DNA from: Heliocidaris erythrogramma
Lineage: Eukaryota; Echinodermata; Echinoidea; Camarodonta; Echinometridae
Length of the DNA stretch: 64,000 nt
Assembly (NCBI GenBank): GCA_025617745.1
Contig: CM046855.1
Span: 19,065,880-19,129,879, forward strand
Reading direction: 5' to 3'
The notes under the pieces were generated by a model. It saw nothing but the letters and a program-made list of their open reading frames with translations, was not told the DNA's origin and did not search any database. Position 1 is the first letter of the stretch. The number at the start of each line of letters is the position of its first letter. Shown here piece after piece: positions 9,703 through 22,908 of the stretch. The position numbers were made by a program, and so were the translations under genes.

Positions 9703-12700
9703 TCATCTTTTCTCTAGCTGGCTAGTGGCAGTTCGCCACAGTGATGCAACCGACGCTACAGCCGATGATACCAGACCCCCAGGGGCTTGGGGCAAGTTGG
9801 AAGCACTCATCATAGAGGGGCTGGGTTCTGGCGGGGAGGGGGTGCCGCCTTCCTCACTTACTCCACCTGGCCCCTGTGGGAGGAGAGGTAAAGAAGTCGG
9901 GACAGTTTCCCATTCCTCCTGGTCTGCAGACCCAATGCTGGCACCGTCATCGTCAGGGGAGTCCTGTTGGCTCTCACTGCCTGACCCGCTTAGCATGCTG
10001 GTCATGTTGGGTGTGGTCAATGTAGCTAGGAGAAGATCACTGTGAACCTCAAAGTCACTTGTCCTATAAGTCAAACATAAACATGATCAAATATTCAAAT
10101 TACTACATGTGCCTGTATAAGCCACTTCGGAGATGCAATCTGAGCATGAGCAGATAAAGGTCATCTGTACCAAATTCTAAAACCCACTGACACTAATATT
10201 CGATATGTGCTCATGAATGTCATGTAATCATTATTCAATTATGCACTAATGGTGCATTCCATGATATCCAGGTGGAAGTATTCTTTTTAAACAGCAGAAT
10301 AGTTGAAACATTAAAGAAGGTTTGGAGTCATAAGAATTCTCATCGAGACATGCTTTATGAAAGACATAAGATGTACATGTACCTGCCATAGTCTTGGTGT
10401 TTGCTGTCAACCATAGTGATTAGATTTCTCATTGTGTAATGAGGGTGAAGCTTATCTGGTGGAATAGCCTAGGATAAAAAAGAACACCACCACATATGCA
10501 GTATCGTTAAATTTAGTCCAATTAGTAAGCTGTGCACTCCATTCTCAGGCACTTCAGATAGAGAGGAATCATTCATTAATGCTTCTGATCCAATACAAAA
10601 GAATGTACTGTTGGACCAGAGGCATGAATGCTACTCCTCATCCACATCACGATCTAATAATGCAGTTTTCTCAAACACACTTCTCGACCTCCAGTGCACT
10701 AATTAATCCATCAGTTAAAATGACATTTCGTGTTACTTTTACTGTGAGTTGAAGTATGGCTGACAAGTAATCGCTCATAAAAATATTATTTTCCAACAAA
10801 CTGATTCACTCAACATGACTTCTTTAAATATTAAAGACCCAAAGTAGTGGGCTCTCATGGGGAATTTGACATCATTTGTACGTGTCCACCCAATAAGAGG
10901 TGTTGTCAATCACCAAGAGTGGACTGCAGTTTTATGACCAACAGGCCTTATGTAATGCTCTGCATTTTCTACCCATTATCCCATATGTATGTAAAGTCAT
11001 TATCTTACATTTTCCTCACGCGAATACTCTCTGAGCTACCACGGGAAGTATTTCTTAATGGGACCACAGTTTGCTGCGTGCAAGATTTGTACACCCGTTA
11101 GTATTTCCAGCGCTCTGCACCAAATCTGGTTTCAGCGAATTATGACCTACTGCGCATGGAAACTGGCTACCATTTCCCTTTAAAAGTAGTGCTGAGGAAG
11201 TATATCATCTGAAATTACTTTCAAGGTTACTTTGAATATACCTGAAGCTGTTAACAGCATTCCTACCTGACTAAAGCATAGGAAGAGCACACTACTGTTC
11301 AGCTTCTCAACTGCTGAAGAAAACTGCCGTAGACTGAGTTCAGACTTGCAGAATCGACTGGGGGAAATGGAATAAAAGTTACAGAACACATGAGGTTGAC
11401 AATTAGAGATTTATACTTACTATCATAAATGTGAATCACATTCAAATTTTCGTTTCAATGGGTTTTGTGAATCTGTTCTTGAAATACTCTCAAAATGCCT
11501 ATATGTAACCTGAAGAGTCAAGTAGTTCATACTATGGCTATTTAAAAAAAAACAAAAACAAACAAACAAACAGACATAGGGTAAAGCAAAGATGGAAAAA
11601 GCAGCAAAAGCAAAACAATAAAAAGAACCAAAAAAAAAATGCTTGAAAAGAAATGCACACTGGTCAATTATTCAAATCACATCAGAAATGTCACTGAATC
11701 CTTTTGTGATGTGGCAGTTTCTGTTCGTGAGATTTACCTGAAATGAACCTTCCTGACTAGAGGAACATCTAGTGTGTTGGCAAGGTGAGCTACCAGCTGG
11801 GCTGTGTAACACAGAGCTGCTGATACCTGGTGTCCAGGATTGTGAAGATCTAACTCTGCATCAGGGTCTGGGACATCTGTTTCACTGGTCAGTGCTGGAA
11901 GAGACAGGGTGAGAGAAGAAATGGTGTGATATGACAAAAATGCCTCTTTCTATAAATGGATGAAACATTTAGACCATTTTGGTCAACGAAGAAAAGTTTT
12001 TTTAACAGAATCCTTAACTTGACCAATACTGTTGTAATAAACATGTAATAGCAATAATGTAAATAACAATAAGGAATTTCATATCTGGGGCCTCTTGCAT
12101 AAGTTGCATTTATTTGTTTAATTTGCATTTAATTGCAACTTGCCTTTCATGCAAGAGGGTCAGTGAACAGACTGACTTCAAAGACCACATCATCAAGCCT
12201 GATAGACAGGCAACTACAACACTTACTGCATGCTATATAGGCAGAGTAATCCCCATTAGCTGGTACTCGGACATAAGGATGGACAATACTGTAGTGAGCT
12301 TCTCCATTGTTGATAGTTTCTACCCAACGACCTCTGACATAGGACGTCCTCCTGGCTTCGGCCAAGGCAGCAACTAGCTCATCTTCTTCTGATTTCTCAT
12401 CGGCCTCAGACTCGGACATCGGTCTCACTTCCTCATGCCATGCCTCTTCTGCTGGTGCACTGTAGAAGGATTAACGATACGTAGAAGAAGCAGTCTGTCA
12501 CAACTGGGAACGTGTGGCTCAAATTATTCCAGCTACAATAATCATTATATTCCATTTTTGTATAACACTTATCAGGCCAGGCCATCACACAATGACTTTA
12601 TGGCTTCCTAAGTGCTTTGAAACCCATAACCGATTTTTGCTCTGGCGAACAGTGAATTTCAATTCAAATGTATATTTCTTGAATATGTATAAATAATTTG

Positions 12701-15700
12701 TAAACTGTTGGTATCTATAAAACTTCATTTGTTAATAAAACAAAAGCAAAATAAAACAAAACCCATGTATAAGGATTTATTGTGCAAGAGGAAAACAAAT
12801 TAACAAACAAACAGGCCTACATAGCAAGTATGAACACTTTCATAAGCCTGTTAATACAAAGCTTTAAACAAATTTATTGGCAATGAAGTAAAAAGCATTT
12901 TTAAAACATGGATTTCTACAAAGTTTCGTACTTACGTATGCTGTATTTCAGTTATAGGGAATACATAATGTAACAGCATCTGTACTTTTGCCTGCCTCTT
13001 GGTTCTCAGTTGGTCGTTTTTCTCCTCTAATGATTCTTTACGACTGTCTATGTTGGTTCGAATGTGTTCTGCAATATAAATACACAACATTAACAATTCA
13101 ACCAAATTTTTATCTTATAAATTGCAAATTCAGACAAGTATCCCAAAGACAAACATCTCTGAACAACTACCCCCTAGGAAAACTACAATGTAGGAAGAAC
13201 ACCCATCGATCTCTACCAGTGGATAAAGCAACGCCCTCTATGTTTGATGTGACCGGTCGCCATGCTTGGGCTCGCAGAAAAACACCACTGCTGTACTGTT
13301 TCAATACAATTTATGCATTTTTAGAATCAAATAATTGAGCACTGTGGAGTCTTTTCCACGAATTAACTGCAAAATCAGGCAAAACAAGTGTACCCTTACA
13401 AATTTTAATGTGAGAATCAGTATAATGTCTTTTTAAAATATGAATAAAAATATCATGTATCTTTCGAATAGGAGTACACTGGAATCGTACACAGCAGACG
13501 ATGTCCCACGCAGTCCCACGTACTGTGTTTTGCGGAAGCATCAACTGCTTGCATAGAGCCCTGCATACGATGCGATATCCACATGAGGTAGAGATTGATG
13601 AGAACAACCCATAGGACAAATCAACCTAGGATAATTCCCCTAACAATTACTCCCCAAAGATGACAATATCTTTATCAAAAGGAGGAGGTAGATATCTTTG
13701 TTAATTTTAAGGGGAAAGTTTTCCACTTTGTTCATGTGGTAATTGCTTGTAACTTTTCGTTTTAGTAATTCATGCTTTAACCACTGATAAATCGGGAAGT
13801 ACATGTACTTAGCCTATGCTAGGAAACAAATGAGTGAATGAGTACACTGTCTGTCAACTCAACTTGAGGACTACAGCTGTGTAACACACATGAAAATAGT
13901 TCATGTTACAATGATAACTGCATACCTAGATACTTCTGAATTTTGAGCACTTTCTTGTAATGTTCTTCTCTCTTGGCCTTGGCAGCTCTCAGTTCATCCA
14001 GATGCTTCTTTATTGACTGCTTATCTGAAGGAAAAAGTGGAAAACTGAAATTATAATTTCACAGTATGAGTAATGTACCAATGATTTTTAAAGGGCTTCC
14101 TAATCAAATGACTAAAAACAGAATTAGACAGAAGTTTTAAACTGAAGAAAAGTGATGATGTATGCTGTATTGGTGGGCCTCATTTTAATCAGAAAATATG
14201 CACAATTAATTTACCTTTACTAATACAAGTGTCATCAACAAGGAATACAATTTTTAAAAATCCAAATAAACAAAAGAACAAAAAACAAAAAACAAACTAA
14301 ATAAACATATAAATAGATAATAACTGCATGTATTTACCCTTTTCTATCATGGCTCTTTCATCCAGTATTGCCTTCTGAGTCCATTCTAACCTCCCCTTCA
14401 TTAGTGACACCTCCCATTGCTGTATATTGGATTTCAAAAGTTGTTTATATGTACATGTATACTTTAATTTGGCTCCATGCAAACAGACTTTGGTGGGGCA
14501 TCAATCCTCTTGCTTCAAATCTCTACCTGGTAGCCTAAGTTTCTTTCTTAGCAAATAGGTAAACTAAATGCTAACATAAGCAGTATACATATACTGCTAT
14601 AACAATACTTGTTTGCTAATTATATAATACCAAAGATAAGATATAAAACATGAATATATTTGCAATAATATATTAATTGTCACATACAAATAAACTGTAC
14701 AGTTTTTCTTTAATTTAAATCCTATCATCACTTCGCTTTAATATTCAAGGAAATGAATATGTACAACAATGATACACATACCTTTTCTGCAACTGAATTT
14801 CTTTCATGGAGTCTGTTGGCAAGTCTGGATAAAATTGAAGAATTACAGAAATCAAGTAAATGAGCATTCAATTTAAACATTTTATGGATACAAGATAGCC
14901 ATCAATCATGATTTTCTAAAGTGTATGATGTAATAAAGATAAACGCAATGAAACACAAAGAAAGCAATGGGCATCGTCTACTTTTACCGGTACCAATAAA
15001 ATACTTTATAAAACGGCAAAGAAAGTAGGCATTCTAATTTGTCAAATGACATTATTTTTTCCTTCCATGCAAAAAGTAAAGTGATATAAAAAAAACGAAC
15101 GGCTAAAATGCACGAACGCAGGCATACAGAATTAAGATGCGATGAAATGCACATCACTGGTCACAAATGGCAAGGACAATGAATGCACATATTGACACTC
15201 TTTGGCTGCACTTTCATAAAAACAAATAATTCATGTTCTGTAGCTTGTGCATTAGTCAACTGCACTACACTCAGTTCAGTCACAATAAGATGGAAAATGA
15301 ACTCAACAAGTCCTGTTTATTTATTTGATTGTGACTCGACATGTGTGATATTCACTAATGAACTCATGAAAGATTATTTGTATAATACATGTATTACCAA
15401 ATATAAACTAGACGAATCTTCGACCGCGCGTGGTCGGAATTTAATTTATGCCTCCGCCATCACCAGTGTGGAAATGTATGGTGTGGAAATGTATGGCATG
15501 TACACTCTAAAAAGGATTGGTCCAACAAAATTACAAATCTTTTCACTTAAAAAGCACAGGAGACAGAAAATTTATTTCATTTCATTTTCAAATAAAAAAC
15601 TTACCATTGATGACTTACAATCATCAAATACACCAAGGAAATAAGATATTTTATAGCAAATAGACCACTGTCCCCTTGAAATTTCTAAAATAGGTAGGCC

Positions 15701-18700
15701 TAGACTCCATACATCACAAACCATTTTTATGTATATAATGACCTCTATGACCTTTGACCTTTGACCTTGAGACCGTAAAATCTAATCAGTTCATCGTCCC
15801 TAACATATGCATACATGGGCCAAGTTAGAAGCTGATCCGTCCAACAGTTCTGAAGTTATTGCAAGAACCAACCATTTTTATGTACATAATTACCTCTGTG
15901 ACCTTTGACCTTGAGACCCCAAAATCTAATCAGTTCATCGTCCCTCCCATATGCATACATGGGCCAAGTTACAAACTGATCCAAAAAACGGTTTTTAAGT
16001 TATCGCGAGAACGGAAAGGGGACGGACGGACGACCCGAAAACATAATGCCTCCGGCACCACCTACGGTGGGGGGGAAATAAAAAACAAAAACAACATGAA
16101 CATGTATGATCCATATATAATAAAAGTAATCTACCATTCGGCAAGGAAACAAATTTAATAAACAATATGAATGGGAAATGGATTAAAAAACAATGAAATC
16201 ATTTGACTGGCTTGAAAAGAATGTTATTATTACATTTTATAACCAAACAACATGATATACCCATTGTTCAAATAGATTTGAACCCCCCCCCCTTTTTTTT
16301 TGCTTATAAAAGTTATACAAAATCAGAGCTTTATTACATTTTGCCAGATTTTGTTCTAATTTTTCTTTCTATTTTCAAGTAGACTCTACTAGTAACTTGC
16401 CAACACAGTTGTGATGCCCTTTAAGTAACTCAGAGTCAGACCAGACATAAAGCTACACATATAATGTCCAGAGCCTCGTTTCATAAAACTTGATATCTAT
16501 AACAAATTACAATAACAGTTATAAGCTACTGAAATACTTGCATCTGATTGGCTATAAGAGCAAATTTTTCATAGATATGTGGCAGTTGTTAATGATAAGT
16601 TTTATGAAACGGGGCCCCCTTGGTCCCCTTGTTGCTACCAAGCATAATTCCTAAAATATATGGTCTTTATCCAGTGTAGCCTCATCAGTGTTAATTCTGA
16701 GGGCCCTACAACTATTAAAGGACAATCCAACCTTTGTAATAATTTGATTTGTGTGAAAGCAGAAAAATCAGAGAAGCAGATTGGCGAAAGTTTGAACCAT
16801 ATCGGACAAGCAATAAGAAAGTTAAGATTACAGTTTGTAACCACTATACATATGGGAATTTCAAATTGGCAGTATCAGTATGGTCACTGTGATGCAGCGG
16901 CGGTCAACTTTCCCATTCACTCACTCACACAAAATGACTAAATTGTAAATTTTTCAAAATGTATAACTCAGTAGGATCTTTTTCCTTTTGGAGGATCTAT
17001 AACAATGTGCTATCTACAATATATTTTGAGCACCGGTATTGGCCCGAGGAAAAAGGCGTTCAGGAGAAAACAAGAATTTAATATTTCTGGTGTACGATAA
17101 ATGGGGAAATTGATCGTGAATATGTCTCAATCGATTTACCAAATTGCTAATATGAGATTCGCAAAGATGTAGTGATCTCATTTTTCAAACATTCATAACT
17201 TTCTTATTCTTTGTCCGATTTCTTTCAAACTTTCATCATCCTGTTTCTCTTATTTTTCTCCTTTCACACAAATCAGCTTTTAGTTTTTTTTACAAAGGTT
17301 GGATTGCTCTTTAATAAATACATCACATAAAACTTACTTTGATAATAGTCTGTCTTTCTCACTTCTCAGCTTCTGTAGTCTGTCCAGTTTTTCACAATAC
17401 CTGCCACAAAAATACGAAAATTTGATCATCAAATAAAAGATAAGACCTGCTAAATCATGTTTAACTGAGTAGTCTGCCCTGATTACAAATTGGTTTTAAA
17501 AGAAGCAGAAAAATTAAGGAAACAGATCAGTGAAGGTTTGAGCAAAATACGATAAGAAATAAGAAAGTTATGAATTTTTGAAGTTGTAATCAACCACACA
17601 CAAATTGGCAACTCTGTGACGTATCTTGCGAGCTCCACTCCCATTTGCCCTGTACCCCAAAAATCATTAAGTTCCACTTTCTCTATAGAAAATATGCATG
17701 CAGCTTAGCCTTAGATATAATCATTGCTCATATATTTTTACACAAAACCTGTAATATCTATATCTTTATCAAAAACTAAGAAAATGAAAATTTATGAAAT
17801 TTTCTGTAATGAGCAAATGGGAGAGGAGCTCACAAGATACGTCACAGAGTTGCCAATTTGTGTTTGATTGATTAAAACTTCAAAAATTCATAACTTTCTT
17901 ATTTCTTATCAGACTTTGCTGAAACTTTCACTAATCTGTCTGTTTAGACTCTCTTTTTTCTTCTATTATTCAAATCAACTAATACCAGATTGGAATTTTC
18001 CCTTTAAAACTGTCAGTTTCGCTCAATTACAAATATCTCACAGATGTAGATGAATATGCAATTGACAGATAGATCTAGATCTACTAAATAGGATTTATTA
18101 TTATTTTTAAAGTGAACATTTGAAGGGAGAACAGATCAAGTTAATATTGAAATATCATTATCAGCCAAGCCCAAGAGGAGAACAGACAATGTAATTTCTT
18201 ATTCTAAAAAAGACTAAAGTAAAGGCAAAGCCGCAGTCATAACTCTTTTTAACATTAGCAGAAGTTAAAACCGTTAACCAATTTATGTGGCAGAGCAGAT
18301 AAAATGTAAGTAGATCCAACTGTTAGTGTTACACAAGCATGACAAGTAGACCCTAGTCTAGACTGAAAAATCAGTCTATTTCGTTTGGGGATATGCTCTG
18401 CTGAGACTACGTCCGGCTTCACGGAATCCCTCTCCTACATAGACTGAAGGCTGCCCCAGCCACTCCTGTTGGGGTCCATCGCTATGTGCCTCCCTATGGT
18501 GCTACAAAATTGTGGAGGAGCTATACATTCTTGTGCATTACTTTTGCTTTGGCCAAAGTTCGATTAAAATATCACAAATGCCACATCACATAAAATCACC
18601 AACTCTACTCATACATGAAAATAAAAAGACTTACAGTAGAAGTGATAATTTGTACGTTTTCAATATTTCTTTGGCAAAAAGGAAAACATTTAAATCGTAA

Positions 18701-21081
18701 ATTTCATCCTCCACGCAAGTTTATGATTTTTTATTGCAGTTTAAGTAAGGGTTATGAGATTATCTTATGTGGTACTTGTGATATTTTCACCGAAATATAG
18801 TGAAACAACAAATTTATCAGCTTTGACTGCATTTGGGTGCAGAGTTCCACAGCTGAGCTGGGACCTACGTATGCGTGTGAGTGCATTCACTTCATTAGTA
18901 TTCCGTTCGCCTCGATTCACTTGCGATAACCCTGCTGACAACATGGCAAAACAGGGTTAATTTCCTTTAAATATTGGATTATTTAAAAAATTGGTGGGTA
19001 CACTATATTAAGTATATAATTATCATTATATTCCATGTATTTTTTTTTCATTTACGACTTTGTATTTTCAATTACAGGTGGGGGAGAGGTACCTCATACT
19101 TTTTGTCCATAGACCCAACGCTTAAGGGAGGCGGAGAGCACTCAAAGCGACAGGACTTTACTTCGTGTGTAGAATCTAGGCAGTCATACACCTTAACTTT
19201 TTCAAACACCACTGCACAAAAGTCACCAACATTCACTCAAAATCGGCATTTAATTTACAAAAACCGACCCCAACAAATCCAAGAAATACAATAAATTCAA
19301 CTCACCGATGTTGGAAAAGATAATTCCAAATATGAAATCTGTAATTTACTGTTGATTCTCGCGAAACGAGGTATCAGAGCCATTGTGTATATTTCCTGGT
19401 CGCCACGATCGCTGACATGTCCCCAAAAGAATTTTGTCCTTAAAAATTCGGTCCCTATCGCTAACACGGAAAAGTCCCGATTTTCTGTGTGCGTGATCGT
19501 AGGGATCGATGCGCACATCGATCTTTACGATCGCGCACACAAAAAATCAGGACTTTTCTGTGTACACGATAGGGACCGAATTTTTAACGACAAAATTCTT
19601 TTGAGGAGATGTCAGCACCAGCAGCGACCAGGAAATGTACACAATGTCTCCGATAGCTCGTTTCGCGAGAATCGACAGTAATAAACTACGGATTTCATTT
19701 TTGAAATTATCTTTTCCAACATCGGTGAGTTGAATTTATTGTATTTCTTGGATATGTTAGGGTCGGTTTTTGTAAATTAAATGTCGATTTTGAGTGAATG
19801 TTGGTGACTTTTGTGCAGTGGTGTTTGAAAAAGTTGAGGTGTATGACTGCCTAGATTCTACACACAAATTACAGTCATGTAGCTATCAGAGATGCCAAGT
19901 TCAAAAAAATTTTATGAGTGAGATTTTCATGACTCGGCGAAACGACAGTGCTGTACGAGTTGCCCATTCTCTGATTTATTGCATCATCTGCCCACAGTCT
20001 GTAATGGAATGTAATCGCGCTACACTTTTTGAAAGGTCACACCCGTGCATAACTATACACAGCGCCGTCGTGAAGCGATACTTCGATGGACAGGTTTTGG
20101 CAGTCAAAAGTTGAAATTTATACCCTGTGGACATTGCCTGATGGCTTGCTGGGGATTGAACTTCTACTTCAAGTTCAACAAATCCATCCAAGCAATCGAT
20201 TTCATGTGAGTAAAAATCAGTACAACGTAACAACTAACATTCGAAGTTTAACATACATTTTGAATCAATTTTGTACATTGTTTTAGTGACATTGAGGGGT
20301 GTCGCAATGAAAGTCTATGTGTCCTTGTCAGACGCCGTGCTTTGCAAGGCGTCTGGTCGGGCTAAAACTTAAAGGGCGAGGCTAAGCAATAAAAATTAAA
20401 GAATACAATTTATAATTATAGTACAGATAAAATCATGTGTCTGCATGTTTTTTTTAAGTGATAAAGTGAATTGATTGTACTTTGAATTTGTATTGACTAT
20501 TGTATTTGTAGACAGTGTAACTTAGTCATGGTGGCAATGGTAGTGATACTGATTATTCAGTTATTTAAATATTGTTGAACTCTGCTGTCTTCGCCGCAAG
20601 GCTCTTCGACCTTGTGCCATGGAGGATAAGTGCCATCATAAACCTCCCGGGATAAGTGCCATCATAAACCTCCCGGTCTAAGCCGATTTCGCTTATCTTG
20701 CGCAAATTCCACAAAAGGCACAGTACCACCGCAGTGCCTGGCAGTGGCATAGTCTAGACTACGTGCTTTGGCCTTGGCGAGCTAGCTGCGCTGGTGGAGC
20801 TCAGCTGCAGCTGTGTCATTTGTTTTTGTTTACCTCTCCGGTTCTGTCTCCGACTCGGAAGAACTTTTGCTTGATGAATGACTGAAATCACCATTCTCCA
20901 GACATCTCTCACATGTAAATGGTCTTCTAGCCGTAAAACACAGGGGGCATTTTTCAAATGCGATACACATTCCTCCAATACCAAAGGGGGGAACAAAACG
21001 CCCAATTTCGTCGTCTGCAAAATTTTCTTCGTCGTCCATGTAAGCCGCCATCTTTAAACCGCAACTTCGTTGAGTTGACAT
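9703..21081 (-). CDS. ATG14: Beclin 1-associated autophagy key regulator (Atg14/Barkor), 11 coding exons
   Basis: Exons 5' to 3': 20834-21081, 17338-17400, 14782-14824, 14338-14419, 13926-14024, 12936-13068, 12227-12459, 11738-11894, 11267-11357, 10383-10468, 9703-10063; every junction is GT-AG and all phases agree (1596 nt, 531 aa). Atg14 recruits the Vps34-Vps15-Beclin 1 lipid kinase to the ER to start autophagosomes. Residues 45-60 hold the N-terminal cysteine motif CPLCFTARRPFTCERC (C-x2-C-x8-C-x2-C). Exons 2-6 encode the coiled coil that binds Beclin 1. Exon 7 has GNGDYSAY-like ANGDYSAY; exon 8 VSAALCYTAQLV; exon 9 SSAVEKLNSSVLFLCFSQ; exon 10 LHPHYTMRNLI. The C-terminus ends GGLVSSAVASVASLWRTA, the amphipathic membrane-sensing BATS end. 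An alternative start, Met11 (21051), has the better Kozak context (AAGATGGCGG). Introns hold several MITEs and a large inverted repeat. Confidence 0.93.
15725..16080. repeat. Two-copy dispersed repeat rich in TGACCT half-sites
   Basis: In the third-to-second-exon intron of ATG14. A unit beginning ACCATTTTTATGTA and containing TGACCTTTGACC, AATCTAATCAGTTCATCGTC and CATATGCATACATGGGCC occurs at about 15722 and again about 15870. The block ends with a GGACGGACGGACG stretch and a hairpin-prone CACCACCTACGGTGGGGG. It looks like the end of a widespread marine-invertebrate repeat. The TGACCTTTGACC words are nuclear-receptor DR1-type half-sites. Confidence 0.6.
16471..16619. mobile_element. Short MITE, family A (GGGGCCCCGTTTCATAAAACTT ends), copy 1
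   Basis: Starts CTCGTTTCATAAAACTTGAT and ends ATAAGTTTTATGAAACGGGG, inverted ends around about 150 bp. The same sequence occurs in reverse orientation at 55080-55231, including the inner phrases GCTACTGAAAT and TCTGATTGGCT. It lies in an ATG14 intron. Confidence 0.75.
16715..17314. mobile_element. MITE, family B relative, 600 bp, with terminal inverted repeats
   Basis: Left end AAAGGACAATCCAACCTTTG, right end CAAAGGTTGGATTGCTCTTT, inverted. Both arms contain the phrase for a Ser/Leu-poor low-complexity stretch (AAGAAAGTTA / TAACTTTCTT) shared with family B copies at 17490, 22568 and 29107. It ends 24 bp from ATG14 exon 2, inside the intron downstream of it in the transcript. Confidence 0.7.
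17490..18007. mobile_element. MITE, family B, copy 2 (left end worn)
   Basis: Inverted inner arms: GGCAACTCTGTGACGTATCT near 17609 and its reverse complement near 17838, then CATAACTTTCTTATTTCTTA. The right end has a TCCCTTTAAA-like terminus. Lies in ATG14 intron 1. Confidence 0.65.
19166..19865. repeat. Near-perfect 700-bp inverted repeat (two ~350-bp arms) in ATG14 intron 1
   Basis: The left arm from 19166 and the right arm ending at 19865 are reverse complements with roughly one mismatch in ten, with almost no spacer. The centre is the palindrome GATCGATGCGCACATCGATC at 19504-19523. Each arm carries CCAACATCGGTGAGTTGAA in the outward direction, which reads as a splice-donor consensus (CG then GTGAGT). 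In the ATG14 pre-mRNA it would fold into one long hairpin. No transposase or obvious terminal duplication is seen. Confidence 0.85.
20624..20675. repeat. 26-bp perfect tandem duplication
   Basis: GGATAAGTGCCATCATAAAC followed by CTCCC(G), twice in a row, 160 bp inside ATG14 intron 1. Confidence 0.85.
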
Positions 21082-21309
21082 GGCCTGTAAACGGGTTTGC
21101 TAAATCATATTTAGGTCATTCAAAATCCAATCTCATCATTTTAGATATTTGAATATTAAATAAATTGTAAGAATTAATTTAATTACAAACAGCAAGTAAT
21201 TTAATTATTTTTTTATTATACATAATGAACTATTTAATTACATAGATCTAGTTTATTTCATATTGGCAACGTTCGCAGGAGATGCGCGCTAAGGTACTAG
21301 GTATTAAGC

Positions 21310-21311
<2 letters not shown>

Positions 21312-21353
<42 letters not shown>

Positions 21354-21373
21354 GGGGGGGGGGGGGGGGGGGG
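21312..21373. repeat. (GA)n microsatellite running into poly-G
   Basis: About 17 GA units followed by about 23 G, 230 bp upstream of the ATG14 start on the far side of its promoter region. Confidence 0.9.
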
Positions 21374-22567
21374 TACATGTCACCAGGAATGGCATATGAT
21401 GTCACGAATGACTTGTCATTCTGAACAAAATGGAAGATTGGTGAAATCAGTCCTCATGTAGGCGGAATGCCCGTTCTGTTGACTTAATGAATACATGTTG
21501 AAGCAAATAGGCTGGGATGTTATTGGGTTATTCTAAGCATGATTTTAATCTCTAAAATAAAATCATCATTCTGAGACCACTTTTTATCTAATTTTCTCTT
21601 AAATAAGTTTCAGACTACTACTCTAGGTCACCGTTTTGATCTTTTTTTTAAAATGGAGTTTGATCTCCTTTATCCTGTTCGCAGCCATTTGATCACATTA
21701 CCCCCAAAACTTAAAGTTGGCATATTTTAGAAATTCATCGTAAACAACTAAATGTTACAAGTGTTAGAAATAAGTCTATAATAGGGGGAGGGAGGCCCTA
21801 CAAGAAAATGGTGGTAGGCCTACACTGTTTTCACTTAGTTTCACAGCTCACTAAAAATGACGAGCTATTAGAATGAAGAAAAATGCGCTGCCACAGTGAA
21901 ATATCAAATGTCCATTGTAGCTGCCAAACCTGTCATTTTTAACTGATAAAAAGTTAGAAACCCTTTTCTCTATATTAAACATAATATCCTCTATTACAAT
22001 GCTATATTGATCAAATTCAGAATAATTAAAAAGTTCTTCAAAGTTTCAAAGTTCTGCACAGAGCACTAGTTTTTACAAAGTGCCCTTTTACTTGCAGTGG
22101 CAGATCCAGATGGCATTAGATGAACCCTATATTCTATTGGGACATAAATTTATGACTTCCGATTTTAAATAGTAGTAGTACACTTCTCATAACAATAAAA
22201 ATCAGTATCATTCATCAACATTTTCATGCTTTTATTTGGACTATATACAATTTTACATCATTATTTCACAAAACAAAGAAAATAACAATCATAACATAGC
22301 AACCACAGTTAAGCCAATGAATCTTTTTTTTCCTGTTGTGTATGTACATGTATTTCAAACGTTTGGGATGCTTTGTCATAACACATGAATCAAGAATGCT
22401 ATCAAAATTGTTAGTATGTGCACCAAAGATCTATCAAATTACATATTACTGCCTCTGAATTCATCTTTTATTAAATTAACCCAAGCAACACCACAAAATC
22501 TCCCTTGCACATCTAATATTTTTCCTATTTTGCATGTTGAGATAAGTTGCTCCTTAGCCCCATAGAC
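21374..22567. other. Intergenic region upstream of ATG14, nothing recognised
   Basis: AT-rich, with one CAGTGGCAGATCCAGA phrase near 22097 that resembles a hAT element end but has no partner found nearby. Confidence 0.4.
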
Positions 22568-22908
22568 CTGAAGAGAAAGTCCACCATGGTATCAAGCTGA
22601 TTTAAAGAACAGAAGAAATATGTGAGAAATTGATCAATAAACATTTAAGAAAAGTCTCATAAATAATGAAAAACTTATTGTGATTCCCTTTTAAGGATCA
22701 TTACACAAATTAGACACATTCATAGAGACATGCTTTTATTGGTCATACAGTGATTGCCAAATACTGCTGGGATTGTCAGAACTTCAAAATCTTGTAACTC
22801 TGTTATTTTTCACCAGACCTTTCTCCAACATTCACACAGCAGTTTCTCTGAATTTTCTATATTTAATCATATCAATCTGATGTCAGGGTGGACTTCCCCT
22901 TCATACTT
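22568..22908. mobile_element. MITE, family B, copy 3
   Basis: Left end GAGAAAGTCCACCATGGTAT, right end CAGGGTGGACTTCCCCTTCA, inverted ends of the type also seen at 29107-29706. Confidence 0.7.

Noticed and set aside
12114-12377. Plus-strand frame of 87 codons
   Set aside because: Antisense shadow of ATG14 exon 7, which has matching splice sites and conserved residues.
19352-19681. Reading frames of about 100 codons in the large inverted repeat
   Set aside because: Both arms give mirrored frames, and the frames contain no recognisable domain; a structural repeat explains them better.
20754-21020. Second minus-strand frame overlapping ATG14 exon 1
   Set aside because: It is the out-of-phase shadow of the exon that encodes the Cys-x2-Cys motif.
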